The notes under the pieces are model-generated. The model was not told where the DNA came from. It was given only the letters and a program-made list of their open reading frames with translations, and made no database searches. A DNA stretch of 64,000 bases from Batkoa obscura (lineage: Eukaryota; Entomophthoromycota; Entomophthoromycetes; Entomophthorales; Batkoaceae), in assembly GCA_030770535.1 (NCBI GenBank), contig JASVEC010000004.1:1116001-1180000 (forward strand). The letters are read 5' to 3'. Positions 11,032-23,507 of the stretch are shown one piece after another. Made by a program: the position numbers and the translations under genes. Each line of letters opens with the position of its first letter. The stretch's first letter is position 1.

Positions 11032-12312
11032 GCTATTAGCCATCTACTCAGGTCCTTGATAAATCAACTACTATACACTGTTTTTGGTTAAACATGTTAA
11101 TATAGACTATCGTTGTATATGTTCTATAGTGAACCATCTTTGATATAGCTTTTCGTTGTTCTTTGTAATATAAGCTGAATTAAATTTTTAAAACTAAATT
11201 GTTTTATTTTGATGGTTAGTTTATTTTAAATTTTTTTAACTTATTTAAATTTGTACTCAAATTTTCTAAAAGTATCATAGCAAAGAATACTATCATTTAA
11301 AATATTAGACATGCTAAAAGTAACTTTCGCGACAGTGTAACTAAACTTTCATATAGTAATGCTTTAATATCTTTACTATCTAATCTTAATTAAAATACGC
11401 TCAGTATAGTTGACGTTGAGTACACACGTATATAGTCAACTATAGCTTATTTTTAATGTGAAGTGTATATGGGGATGTATTTTTGTGTTTAAGAATTTTA
11501 CTAACAATTTTTCCTGTCAAATTGCACTTAAAAAATGGAAAAAGTGATGAAGCCAAAAAAACATCACCATATAGAGGTAGAGTCTTTTAGATACAATAAA
11601 GAGCTTTAAACTTATACTATAAATACACTTCTGTGTATAATCTAAATAGTCAGTATAGGAACCACCTGAATTATTGCTTACAATTGAGCTTGACTTTTAA
11701 ATATTAGTGAATAGCATTACCCTCTTTTATCAAATAAAGAACTATACTACTTATATTTGTGCAGCATGAATTACGGTTTTATATTTTCATACCTTATCTA
11801 GCGATTGAAATCATAATTTTATGTTTATATACTTAGATTCACAAGAATATCCACCCTTGACATTTTCAATGGCTTTCAAATCGCCTATTATTAACAAATA
11901 GTAAGGGGTTTAAACTTTACTATGAGAAATTTATACTTTATTCATAAGCTACCTTCCATGAAGTTTTGTTTTACTTTTATCCAATGTGTAATAAACCCAT
12001 AAGCTCAAATGCTATTTCTCTTTATGAGATAGCTGTTAATATTAACGATGCTTAATATTTATTGTTTTTTGAAATTCTGCTTAATTGAGGATAAAGAAAT
12101 TTTATGATATTAATACTAATACTAATAACTAGTGATAAAAAAGAGCTGAAGTAAATAGTTAGAATAACGTCATTTAATACTTTGGATTAATATTCATTTG
12201 AAATTAGCAGTTGTACTATAACTACATGATAAAATAATATACAAATTAAAAAGATTACTTATTATTTTAAACTTATATATTTTAACAAATATTAGTACTT
12301 TAGACCATATCT
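11032..12312. other. Intergenic containing a hairpin and MITE copy C
   Basis: A perfect 10-bp inverted repeat, TATAGTTGAC / GTCAACTATA (11405-11414 and 11435-11444, loop 20 nt), precedes MITE copy C. No gene is supported. Confidence 0.45.
11466..11573 (-). mobile_element. MITE-like element, copy C
   Basis: 108 bp, TATATGGGGATGTATTTTTG at the left and ACATCACCATATA at the right. It shares with copy F the variant core TTAAGTGCAATTTGACAGG (minus strand), so C and F form a subfamily. Confidence 0.85.
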
Positions 12313-13007
12313 TTATGAGAGAAGGCTACGTGCAATACGTTCTTTAGCGGTATTATAAGCTTGTAAAATAGTTTGCTCGTTAATCTGAAGTTCTCCCATA
12401 TCATTACTACGCTTTGAAACTCTGAATGTGATTTTTTCTGTATCAACTTCTAAAATAATTCTATAAAACGATTAGTTTATGTAAATAAATTAGATTTAAA
12501 CGTACCCATCGTCAATTATTTCGTCTAACACTAAAGCGATGCAGTCAATATTTTCGATAATACTACGCTTCTCTAATGGTGCCCTATTTAATTTAAATAA
12601 ATTTTGAAACTACTTAATCAATTTGCTTACCTCAAAATACTAGCAACTGAGTCTGAGAAAGCTTCTAGAACAGAATTTAATAAAAGTTCGTTTTCTTCAG
12701 CATCACCAACAACGTAAACAATGATATCTGGGAAATAACGGAACAAAACAACATTACCATCATAAAGAATAATATCACTTCCTAAGAAGGGTTCAATTTT
12801 TAACTAGTTTACTTGATTAAAATAATTACCTTTCCCCTTAGAAGTTTTTTTAAATAATGAAGTTTCAAATTTACGTTGATCTTTTAAGTTGGAGTATTTT
12901 TTTTGAGACGCATTATCTTGATTACGAGTATAATAATTAGCTAATACCCTCTTACCCTCATTGTCTAAGATTAAAAAGGCATGGACTGAATATAATGATA
13001 ATGACAT
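12313..13007 (-). CDS. RET3: Coatomer subunit zeta (COPI)
   Basis: Four exons: 13007-12830, 12781-12631, 12583-12506 and 12460-12313, giving 184 residues, close to the family's usual size. It opens with the zeta-COP hallmark SLYSVHAFLILDNEGKRVLA and continues through ILYDGNVVLFRYFPDIIVYV, DAEENELLLNSVLEAF, EKRSIIENIDCIALVLDEI and DDGIILEVDTEKI, a longin-type fold resembling adaptor sigma chains. Zeta-COP is part of the F-subcomplex of the COPI coat, which drives retrograde Golgi-to-ER vesicle budding. All four junctions keep frame with GT-AG introns of 45-50 nt. It is divergent from the Na+/H+ exchanger, with 342 bp between the start codons. Highly confident. Confidence 0.93.
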
Positions 13008-13349
13008 TTTAGAGATAAAAATTAGTTATTCTTGTCATTTTTGTTAAATAATAATTAATGATAAGTTAAATGATCATTGGTCCACTTTTTGCTAAATGTT
13101 GCTGCCAACCTTTTGCAAAACAAATAGGAATGATTTTTCGTTTCATTTTTTGTCCGTTTTCATAAGAGTAAAGTTTAAAAAAATTACTAGATAAATTGTC
13201 AAATAAAAAAGACATTCCAAATTTTATCATGCTATGAAATCACCTTAATGATAGATTAAATTTAATTTTCGGAAAAACTTTAAGTCACTCACTAAGTATA
13301 AATATCAAAATATTTGTTTGATATTCTCTTTTTATAAAATTCATAAATT
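13008..13349. promoter_or_regulatory. Shared divergent promoter region RET3 / NHX1
   Basis: 342 bp between two divergent start codons; both genes must be driven from here. No specific operator motif is recognised. AT-rich tracts flank both starts. Confidence 0.4.
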
Positions 13350-15271
13350 ATGGCCGAGTTACAACAAACTCCTTTAAATGACACTACACTATTGGAGGGT
13401 ATTGATACAGTAGCACAAGCTGAAGAGTTTTACGCTTCATGGGCAATATTAATTATAATCGCGCTTTTGTGTGGCACATTATTAGTGTCGTATTTTCTAC
13501 AAAGAAGAAAAATCACCTTTATTCATGAGAGTACAGTAGCTATATTTATGGGGATGTTTGTCGGAGTTGTTATAAAGCTTATGAACGACCCAACCCTTAA
13601 AAGCAATTTAAGCTTTAAATACACAATTTTTTTCAACATATTACTTCCGCCAATTATTTTAAGTTCTGGATATGAGTTAGACAGAAAAACATTTTTTAAG
13701 AATTTTGGTTTAATATTGACGTTTGCTTTTGTTGGAACGACGATTTCTAGCATGATAATAGGTGGTTTAATTTATTTATTTACTTCAATAGGAATAAAGG
13801 GAATTAATATGTCTTTTGTGGAATGTTTGATGCTAGGATCCATTTTGTCGTCAACAGATCCAGTCACTGTTTTAGCTATATTTTCACAACTCAAAGTAGA
13901 CCCTAAACTTTATGCAATTATATTTGGAGAATCAATGTTGAATGACTCAGTTGCTATTGTTTTGTTTGAATCTTTACAGCATGTTGCCAATAAAGAATTA
14001 GAAGGAAGTTTGATATGGGAAGGCTTTGAATATTTTATTGTTAGTTTTTTGGGATCTTTGATGATTGGCTCAATAAGTGGCTTTGCAATCTCATTAATGT
14101 TAAAGCTTACGAAACTACATACAATTCCTTTAATAGAGTCATCTTTAGTGACGTTATTGGCTTATGGAACGTATTTTTTTTCAAATTTCTTATCAATGTC
14201 AGGTAACTAATATCATTTTTTTTACTAATCAGTAAGTTTAACATCAAATAGGAATTGTTTCTTTACTATTTTGTAGTATTATACTTAAACACTATGGTTA
14301 TAGTAATATGTCGAAAGAGTCCCAAAGTACAACCACGTCACTCTTTAAACTTTTAGCTCAATTATCTGAGAATTTCTGTTTCATTTATTTGGGAATTGCA
14401 TTATTCACTTCCCCAGTAGAAAACTATAGCTTTTTACTTGTTTTATGCTCTTTAGTAAGTTAACATCTTTTAATAGTCATTTTACTAATATTTTTAGTTT
14501 TCAGTATGTTTTGCACGCTACTGTTCCACTATCCCACTTTCAAAAGTGATCAATAAGATTCAAAAAATGGGAGGCAATACTGAAGAAGTTATCAGTCATG
14601 AATATCAATTGATGCTCTTCTGGGCCGGACTAAGAGGAGCTGTAGCATTTGCTTTAGCAATGGAAATGGAATCAACAAATTCTTCTGTAATGCGTAGTAC
14701 AATATTAATTGTAGTCGTTGTAACTGTAATATTTTTTGGGGGCACAACCCCAGTTTTCATCAAATATTTAGGAATACAGACTGGTGTGGATTCTACCGTC
14801 CCCGTTGCTTCTACTATCAGAAATAGCTTTGATTTATATAGTGATGAACATGAAGAAGACGAAGACTCTTATGGTGGCTCAGATAATGCCCTTTTGAATA
14901 ATAACCCAGAGATCGTTGTACACCATTCAAATTCCAACTTGAATGCAAAATCTCCGGAATCAAATAGTAGCACTATTTTAACTGCAAGGGATTCTTTTGA
15001 GTTAGGAACAGAAAATTGGTTTAATTCAATTGATGATCACATCCTTAAGCCTATTTTTACGCACAAAAAAGCGCCTCATTATAATGTACAAGATCATTTA
15101 GCTGAAAGTAGAGCTAATTCAAGTAATGGATTTAGAAATGGGCTCAATGGGGGAAATTCAGTAAACTATGTGTCTGAATCAACTTTAGGACAGTCGAGTG
15201 GTTCTAATGATCACTCCAAAAATAGTCCATCTTTTGATAGCCCATCACCTAAAAACGATCATTTGTCCTAA
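13350..15271 (+). CDS. NHX1: Na+/H+ exchanger, endosomal NHX1 / NHE6-9 type (CPA1)
   Basis: Three exons (13350-14202, 14252-14454, 14498-15271) give 609 residues. The membrane core shows FFNILLPPIILSSGYEL (94-110, the conserved CPA1 segment), LSSTDPVTVLAIF (167-178) and the transport site GESMLNDSVAIVLFES (193-208) with the Asn-Asp pair at 198-199. Next come GIVSLLFCSIILKHYGYSNM, AQLSENFCFIYLG and FWAGLRGAVAFALA near the end of the core. About 150 residues of Ser/Asn/Asp-rich cytosolic tail follow. The match in order and spacing to yeast Nhx1 suggests a late endosome/prevacuolar K+,Na+/H+ exchanger controlling lumenal pH; location is inference. All junctions are GT-AG and in phase. It is convergent with POL1 (321 bp between stops) and divergent from RET3. 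Confidence 0.93.
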
Positions 15272-15592
15272 TATTTATTTGGTTTTAAATTAACAATAGT
15301 TTAGATTTATCTATCATTTATCAAGTTTATTAAAAAACAGCTCTATATCTTTTAAGCTTGATTATTATCCACCCAAAAGTATAAAGTTAAAATAAAACAT
15401 ATTTCACTGTCTGCTATTTAAATCTAGTTTTGCAATAAATTATGTTATACTATTTGAATAAAATTAAAAGAGATCTAACAATTTAAATTTGTTATTAAAT
15501 ATTAAAATATATTAAAACATGTTCATTTTATAAAATTATTTTGTTCATTAAACTTAAATTTGTTTAAGGTAAGTAATATTCTAACTTTATCA
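15272..15592. other. Convergent 3' spacer NHX1 / POL1
   Basis: 321 bp of AT-rich DNA between the two stop codons. It must hold both polyadenylation regions; several AATAAA-like strings occur. Confidence 0.5.
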
Positions 15593-18500
15593 TTATCCTA
15601 CTAATTTAAAAAGCTTCTTTAGATCAACATAACGCTGTCCACTAAGTTTAATGTATCCCTCTATTGATGCTGCAATTTCGCTTCTCGTTTTAGCATGTTT
15701 GTCCATAAACCCTTGAGCTGAACCTAAACGATAATTAGATAATACGTACCAAAAGTAAAAAATAATTTACCATAGTCGATTCCATTTGCAGTCAATGCCT
15801 TAATATTACCTTTATAATCAAAAAGATGTAAATAATAACTTAAAACATTATATAGCTTCTGAGGGGTTATTTTGAGGTATAAAGTTCCTTCACATCCTGG
15901 TTTACTACATTTTTTACCCTTTCCGGAGGTGGGGTGGGCTTGTAAAGAGATACAACGTGTTTTTTGTCCACAAATAAACTCATTGCACTCTAACCATCCT
16001 TGATTAAACTTATGGATATGCTTCCTTATAGAATTTTCGATTGAGTTTTGCAAATAAAACGTATTGGTTGTCTCATTACAACCAGGGCATGTATTTCCAA
16101 GAGTTGGTATCTAATTAAAATAAGTACATCATCGTTACTAATGAGATATAATGATTACTTGGTTAACTGAGACAGCAAATTTGTTAAATTTAAATGATTT
16201 TTCGCATTTTTTGCAGTTAAGCTCTAAAGGTTCAATATCAGAAAATCTTTCAGCTTCTGATATCAAGGAATCTAATAAACTTTCAGAACCAATTTCATAT
16301 GGAACAGTCGAGGAATATTTTCTAGAATCAAGGCCTATAAAAATTAGTAAAACTCAAAAAAAATCGACATTATCATTACCTAAACAATCAGCCAAATTAC
16401 CACTCGAAGTACCCTCAATACAATCACAAAGTCTGGAAATGGGTGGTAATATTTGACGAGTAAAATACCATTCAAAATCTATTTCAAGAGCCCCATTAGA
16501 CTTTGTAAACTCATCAAAAGAGTATGCTCTCATAGCATAAGATTTCTTATTTATTTCTTCATCCTCTGATTTACATATTATATAGTTAACAGTTTCACCC
16601 TTAACAAATGGGGTTCCACGTGCTTTTTGAAGTCTTAAACCAACTTGAACTTGTGGTTGCGATTGAGCATCGTGGTATTTATCAAGTGGCTTGCTAATAC
16701 TCTAAAAGCGAAATTAATATTGCGAACATATCCAGTATAACCAATTACCTTAAATATCATAAATTTATAAGCTGGGATATCACGATTTCGAATAGCATTA
16801 CTCATTTTTCTCAAATACTCATGTATTTCTGTAACAATAGCATCTCTTTCATTACCACTTAGGATTCGATCTAAAACATGCCTAAACAGATAAGATAAGT
16901 GGCTATTATAAGCTATTAGTAATTACTGTGACATTTCTTGTGAAAGCTCACAAAATTCTCTACGAACTAAGTCTAAACCTTTAGCTTCAACATGTGTTTT
17001 ATAGTTTTCTTTTTGTCCTTTAACTGCATCAAATTTTAATTCTTGGATCACTAAAGCAGCATATTTCTTTTTTTGCAAAAGTAAAAGGCTTTTGAATACA
17101 CCATCAATATCAATTTCAAGATTTTTATATTTTTGATTCACTTTCTTTTTGAATTGGTGAGCGATTTGCTTAGCTGTGGACAATTCAAGGGTATGAGTGT
17201 TGATCATAATAGAATCAGTATCACCATAAATAACCTTTGAAATGTTTAGATTATTAATATCTTATGCTGAAAAAATTACTTCTAAACCATCATTATCAGC
17301 AAGATCTACAGTACTTTGTAATACCTCACGACCCTTACTAGTGATAAGCATAGCAAGTTGTTTGGCATAAAACCTGGACAATGGATAACCTAAACACCCA
17401 TACATACTGTTTGCTGTTAACTTAAGAGCTTTTTGTCTGATATCAAGCTATTAAAAGTTAGATTTACTTTAATACCAAATTACAAATTACCTCAGCTAAT
17501 TTCGAAGGGCTAAGATTTTTATCTTTTAGTAATTTCTTTACTTGCACACGGCGTTCAATAAGTGTGCTTAACAATTTTGGGAGTAAGCCTGTTTTCATAT
17601 CTTTTTCAGGTACTTCAGGTAAATCATCCTAACCAAATTAATCACATACCTAATAATATTATATGTAAAATTACTGTAGATGGATCACGGTCGACAGTCG
17701 TAAAACAAATATTATATTCTTGAATAATAGAAGGGTATAATGAATTGAAATCTAGCAATAATATTAAACTATCATATAATCCCCTTTTGGGATCTAAAAC
17801 TAGCCCACCAGCATATGCAGCTTTACGACGTGAAGTGTTATCGTTTTCTATATGATAATTTAGAGATTTAAATTAAAATAGCCTTCAATTTACCTTGGGC
17901 TTCTTCATCCTCAGGAACGTCTTTCGTAAATGGCTTTTTGTCCGGACATATATATTTAAGTTTATGAAATTCGTGAAGTAAAAGGTATTCATTTCGCTTA
18001 GCTCTAGCACCGGTTATAGTATGGTTCCTAATATACTTAATGACAGAGTACAAATTTAAAACAAACCTATTTACCATAAATTACCGGCCAAGGTAGTTAG
18101 CTGTTTAGATAAAGGTAAAAGCTGAAGTTTAAACATAAGAGCCGCTGAGAAGTCAGCATCAAGAGCAGATGATTGAAATAGTTTGTATAGTTTTCCTTCA
18201 TCAAGGAAATATTCTGAAATCTTTTCGAAATCAATTTCTTCTTTGGTGATGTTAAGTTGATCTTTGCATAGTTGATTAAGACTATAAGATTTTGATTTCA
18301 CTGCGTCCTAGAAAAAAATTAATATGATAAGGGTTGTTATTGATTTAAGCATACTTTAGCTCCTAAATAGGTGTCACAAATAATTCTCCCATTAACAAGA
18401 TTACGATTTTGATAAGATGCAAGATGACCCGATCCTATAAGATTTTTTAAAGGACTTGAAAAACGAATTAATTAATTAAGTGTAAATTGCTATGACTTAC

Positions 18501-20794
18501 GCAGTTCTACGTAAACGACCGATTGATGACCAATCTGCGATATTTAAAGCCTCGAATCTATTCAACAAGACTTCCAAGCTGAAACCCAAAAAATTATGCC
18601 CGACATAAACGTCTGGGTCATAAGCACGTATACGAGAGACAATATAGTTTAGCAGCGCTCTCTCGGAAGTAGCAACTTGTATCTCAAAGCCTTTGGATGC
18701 CAACGTACTTTGTAAGTTTGTTGGAAGATACGCATTAGATATTTGATTTATGGCACCAATGCGTATAATATTTTTCCTATCACTTTCAAAGTCTTCTTCA
18801 ATGTTTGCTATTCATGAAATTAGTATGAATAAACAAAATCAGTTATATAAACTTACTGCTTTGAAAAACAGACAAGTTGATCATTGCAATCTCGTTAGCA
18901 TTTGATTTCTTATTTAATATAGTTTTTATAGAAAAACTCATGATATTTATTGGTGGGGTTTTGAAATTAAACTTTTCGATTTCATCATCAGATAGTGGAG
19001 ATACAAATTTAGGAGAATGAACATTATATTCAGCTTTACAATGACTCAACTAAAGATAAACATTAAAGGAATCAAATTGACATTTTTGTTATTTACCTTA
19101 TTCTCTGCTGGACTACAATTTGTAATTTTTACCCAACAAGGTCCCATTAACTTACGTTTAACTAAAAACAGTTCTAATAAAGACGTGTTTTTCCCAAATA
19201 TATGAGAAAAAGTTTCACCTTTAACTACATTAGCAAAAGGGCATTCTTTATCTAAAGAAAAGTTAGATAAAAAAATTGATCTAAACATGATTACTTTTGT
19301 ATTGATATTTTAACTTAAAGTACTCTGCTTGTTTTGGAATATTCTCTGGAGTATCAAACGCATATGAACGAGTCACTATTTTTGAAGTAAACTGCATTTT
19401 ATCATACGCTTTTGACCAGAAAGGGCCTATTTCGTTAATGAATTCCATCAACTTTTTACCTTTTTCTTGTTTATCCATAACTATAATATGTTAATATGTG
19501 ATACAGTGAATGAAAAGTTTGTTACCTCCTTCAGCATTATAACTTGTTAAAAAGTAAAGATTTCTTTGAATATTACTAATTACTATACAAATTGAAATAT
19601 ACTTTTGCTGCTCTTGGCTATAAGTCTATAAATAAAATGTTAGTAATATTTTAAAATAGAAGATAGATTTACCTTTCCAATTAGATAAACTTCTCCTTTG
19701 TTTTCATTTGAATGTGCGTCTATCCAGTATACGTAAATTTCGTTGGAGTTATCACCTTCTACTTTGGGAGCCTCTTCTTTTATTTCATCATTATTACCGT
19801 TATTATCGAAAAAGGTATTATTTTCAAATGTGAGCCAAGCGTCATTTGATTCATCTTTGATAATATTAACCTCATTTTTTATTGGGCCATCATTTAACTC
19901 GATGTCATCTTGAGGTAGATCAAAACGAACCATATGCTCCTTTTTGACTTTTGGAGATTCTGTTTCGTAATGACTTGTATCAAAATCATAAATATCCTCT
20001 CTCTAATTTATTTGTTAATATTCCCGTTTCATAATGAATTCAGTACCTTAATTTCAGATGATATATTTAATTTTTCTTGTAAAGCTAAAGGGAGATCTTC
20101 ATCTCCTTCGATTTTATGAGCTTTGAATTCTGGCTTAGGAATGACTCTAGTGTTGATGTTTCTGTTGATTGATAGTGGAACATTTCTTGGCTCTGGGTTT
20201 TTAGGTCTCGATTTAAATGCTGAATCAGCTTGTACCAAAATACTTTTCATAAAATCATCGTCATCTTCAGCAGCTTTCTATTAAATATTAATATAGAGCA
20301 TTGGCAATAAAACTACATACCTTTTTTGGTTTTCTAATAGACGCTTCATATAAGTAGCTTTGAATAGACTTTGTGTTGTTTTTTGATTCCTCAATTTGTT
20401 TTGTTTTTTGCTTCTTTTTATCTATTGAAAAGTATGAGTTTGAGTTAATTTTAAAATTAATTCTTTGTACCATTTGAGCTACCAAGTTCCTCATCGGAGT
20501 CCATATTATATACCTCCTCCTTTTGACCATAATCCATGTAGCCCGATCCATCGTCATCTTCAATAAATCTATTTTCATATTGACGACGTAATAAAAAATC
20601 CTTTTCTTCAACTTCTACATACATATCATCTTCTTTGTCCTAAAACACAAATAAATTATATCGGTGTATAAAATAGATTAATGTATTACTTCAATAAGAT
20701 CTAATGCTCTTTCTCCATCTCTAACCCTTTTAAGTTTCTCAAGAGCTTTGTTAACAGCACTTTTGGAGTTATTTCTTCCAGATCTACGACTCAT
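15593..20794 (-). CDS. POL1: DNA polymerase alpha catalytic subunit
   Basis: About 22 short exons from ATG 20794 ([20 protein letters not shown]) to the stop at 15593-15595. After an acidic/basic N-terminal region come the family-B exonuclease-like domain ([19 protein letters not shown], with Asn in place of the catalytic Asp, as in other Pol alpha) and WSSIGRLRR. Polymerase motif A is [20 protein letters not shown] (17.7 kb), motif B is [20 protein letters not shown] (17.4 kb) and motif C is YGDTDSIM (17.2 kb). The C-terminal zinc modules CKKCEKSF...CPGC and [12 protein letters not shown]...CSKPGC bind the B subunit. With primase it makes RNA-DNA primers at origins and lagging strands. [11 protein letters not shown] in exon 4 resembles a Ctf4-binding box (tentative). 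One intron near 19290-19325 is only about 34 nt. Confidence 0.95.
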
Positions 20795-21128
20795 TTTGAT
20801 GAAAAAGCAAATCTAATTTTTGAACTTGATCACTTAAAACTATTGATTGGTCAGAACGCGTTGATAAAATAGAATAGTCTAATTGGTTGATATTGGTCGC
20901 GTAAAAATTGATCATTTTGATCAAACTAGATAACCTAAATAAAATCTATTTAGTTGAGTACAGGCTCATTACTTAGCCCTTTGCCACTGAAATTATTTTA
21001 TTTTAAGATGCACAAATCTTCGTTTAATGGTTAGTTTAATTTTTGAATTTTTATTGGTTAAAATTTTCATAATGATTAAAAAAATAACTAAAGATAAGAG
21101 TAAAAATCAGATTAAAAAAACCAAACTA

Positions 21129-21236
21129 TATATGGGGATGTATTTTTATGTTTAAGAATTTTGCTAACAATTTTTCCACTCAAATAGCGCTTAAAAGATA
21201 GAAAAAATAATGAATCTAAAAAAAACATCCCCAAAT
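21129..21236 (-). mobile_element. MITE-like element, copy D
   Basis: TATATGGGGATGTATTTTTA at the left, AACATCCCCAAAT at the right; core AATAGCGCTTAAAAG. It lies 10 bp from copy E in the opposite orientation. Confidence 0.82.
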
Positions 21237-21246
21237 CATGATTCAA

Positions 21247-21354
21247 TATACAAAGGTGTTTTTTTTAGCTTTATTACTTATTTTATCTTTTAAATGCTAT
21301 TCAAGTAGAAGATTTTTTAATAATATTTCTGAGTATAAAAATACATCCTTATAT
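21247..21354 (+). mobile_element. MITE-like element, copy E (diverged)
   Basis: TATACAAAGGTGTTTTTTTT at the left, AAAATACATCCTTATAT at the right; core TTTTAAATGCTATTCAAG. More diverged than neighbouring copy D, so probably an older insertion. Confidence 0.7.
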
Positions 21355-23138
21355 GCATGAAATTATTTGATTAGTTTAATATCTAAAAAGCTTTTATTTA
21401 AAAAGTTTACAAAAATTAATATATAAGCAGATATAAGAAATTATTTTAAGTTTCAAAAGTTTTTGCACTATATATTTAAAAAAATTTACAAAGTAAATAA
21501 TAATCTTGGTTTTTTTTACTAAGCATTATAGAAGAAATACAGTTGATAAGCATTTTAAAAATCTTTTATAATGGAAAAATAGTCTCAAAACATTAAATAA
21601 AATAAAATAAAAAATATGAATTAATTTCAAGGTTTAAGATTTTTATTTATAGACATAATAAAATTAATAATTTAATTATTAACAATAAAAAAATAGATAT
21701 AATTTTTAAAAAACATGAAAAAAAACGAAAATATAAAAAAAATCTAATATAATTCTAATTAAAGTTATAAAGTTTATAAAAAATTAAAAAATTAACTTTA
21801 GTTTATTTCATAAAAATAACAGAAAATTTAAAAGTTTTAATATTTACTAAATAAGTAGTCTATTAAATGACAAAAATTAATTATTAAATGTCAATATTAT
21901 TTGAATTATTGATAGTCAAATTAATAAATAATCAAAAAGCGAATAGTTATAATAAGTAAAAACTATTATTATATTGCTTATATTATATAAAGATGGTTAA
22001 TTATAGTTTTAAAGCTAACTGCTCCCTCCCATGCAGCTATTTATTAACTTAATAAACATCAATAATGCAATTATAATATTAAAACTACTTATTTATTTAA
22101 TAACGAATATGAAATATTAGATATAAAGCAGTGTGAAATATTGCTTCATCAGCTTTATAATTGATTATCACATAATAATCACTTAACTCGTTTACAAAAC
22201 TAGTTGTAGCCTTGTATTCAATTTGACTGTGATTCATGTGATACAATCAATCCAAAGTTCCTTATTTATATTTGTTGTGAGAATTCCTACCGCCTAATCA
22301 TGAAGAACTTATTGTCCACGTTTTAATGTCCATACTTGGCAACTATAATAAGGAGCAGCTGTTATCATGTTGCTTATATATAGCCACCAAGTTGGGGTAT
22401 ATAAGAGATTCTCAATATACTAACTCGTGGCTTTTTTTAGTTGAATTACTCCCTGATAACGTATCATTAATAAAGTCACCAAGTCTTATAGCATTCTACG
22501 TAGATTTTACAGTAGTATCTTATACTGTATTTGTTTTACACAGTCCATAGCTTATTATGTACTATTTCTATCAATTTAAGTCTATCTTAGTTACATAAAC
22601 TAAGATCTTTCAATTTACGGCCAGTTAATTAAGCTAAAACTGCTTTTGACTCCAACCACTGGGTACCAACTTTCACAGCAGTTAGTAATAAATATTTTTT
22701 AATAAAGCTTTATAAAAATATTTATCCATTTATATATTACAACTTTAATTAATATTAATACATAAGTCATATCAGCAAAATCCTTGCCAATATAGTAGTT
22801 TTTATTAAGTTTAATAAAAATTCTGCCAACTTATATATATTAGAATAAAACAATTCAAAACTATTAAATATTTTTGTTTTTTGATAAAAAAAAGACGAAA
22901 TCAGTTTAGACATCCCTATTGTTATTTTAATAAAAAATATATATCATCGTTATAAAATTAATTTATTTATTTTAATTTATTTAAAAAGCTGCTATTTATT
23001 AAAATTATAGGAAATTTTATTGTAGTATTAAATTTAATATAATGAAAATTGTATGACATTTATAATAAATTTTAATTAAGATATTAGATTTTAATAAAAT
23101 ATTTAATAAATTAAATTATTTTTAATAATAAAAAAAGC

Positions 23139-23247
23139 TATATTGGGGTGCTTTTTTGGCTTCATCACTTTTTCCATCTTTTAAGTGCAATTTGACAGGA
23201 AAAATTGTTAGTAAAATTCTTAAACACAAAAATACATCCCCGTATTA
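23139..23247 (+). mobile_element. MITE-like element, copy F
   Basis: TATATTGGGGTGCTTTTTTG at the left, ATACATCCCCGTATTA at the right. It shares the TTAAGTGCAATTTGACAGG core with copy C. It lies about 260 bp upstream of the DPB2 start. Confidence 0.83.
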
Positions 23248-23507
23248 TGATATATAATTACTTTTTTAATAAGATTCAGTATTTACTAGCTATTATTGTA
23301 TTTCACTAAATAAAATAACATTTTTGATTTTTTTATTATTTACTATAATTCAATTGAATATTTTTATATTCTTTTGCATAAACTGATAAAATTTAGTAAA
23401 TTACAAAAAAAATCTCTTTAGGTTTTATAAATTTGAACAAATCAAATTTCAACTTTATTTTTCTTTAGAAAGAGATTGATTTTAATCCCTGTATTAACAA
23501 TAAGAAT

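Larger units (their letters stand above)
20795..23507. other. Long AT-rich spacer between POL1 and DPB2, with three MITE copies
   Basis: It contains MITE copies D, E and F. A somewhat more GC-rich patch (about 22010-22700) includes a 74-residue ORF at 22326-22550 (+) with no recognisable motif and interruptions on both sides; it may be decayed coding sequence. The rest is extremely AT-rich. Confidence 0.45.

Noticed and set aside
11405-11444. 10-bp inverted repeat as a possible terminator or small element
   Set aside because: Eukaryotic context, no neighbouring target duplication and no second copy; reported only as a hairpin in the spacer.
16151-16456. 101-residue plus-strand ORF
   Set aside because: Antisense to POL1 exons encoding the zinc-module region; a shadow of the real gene.
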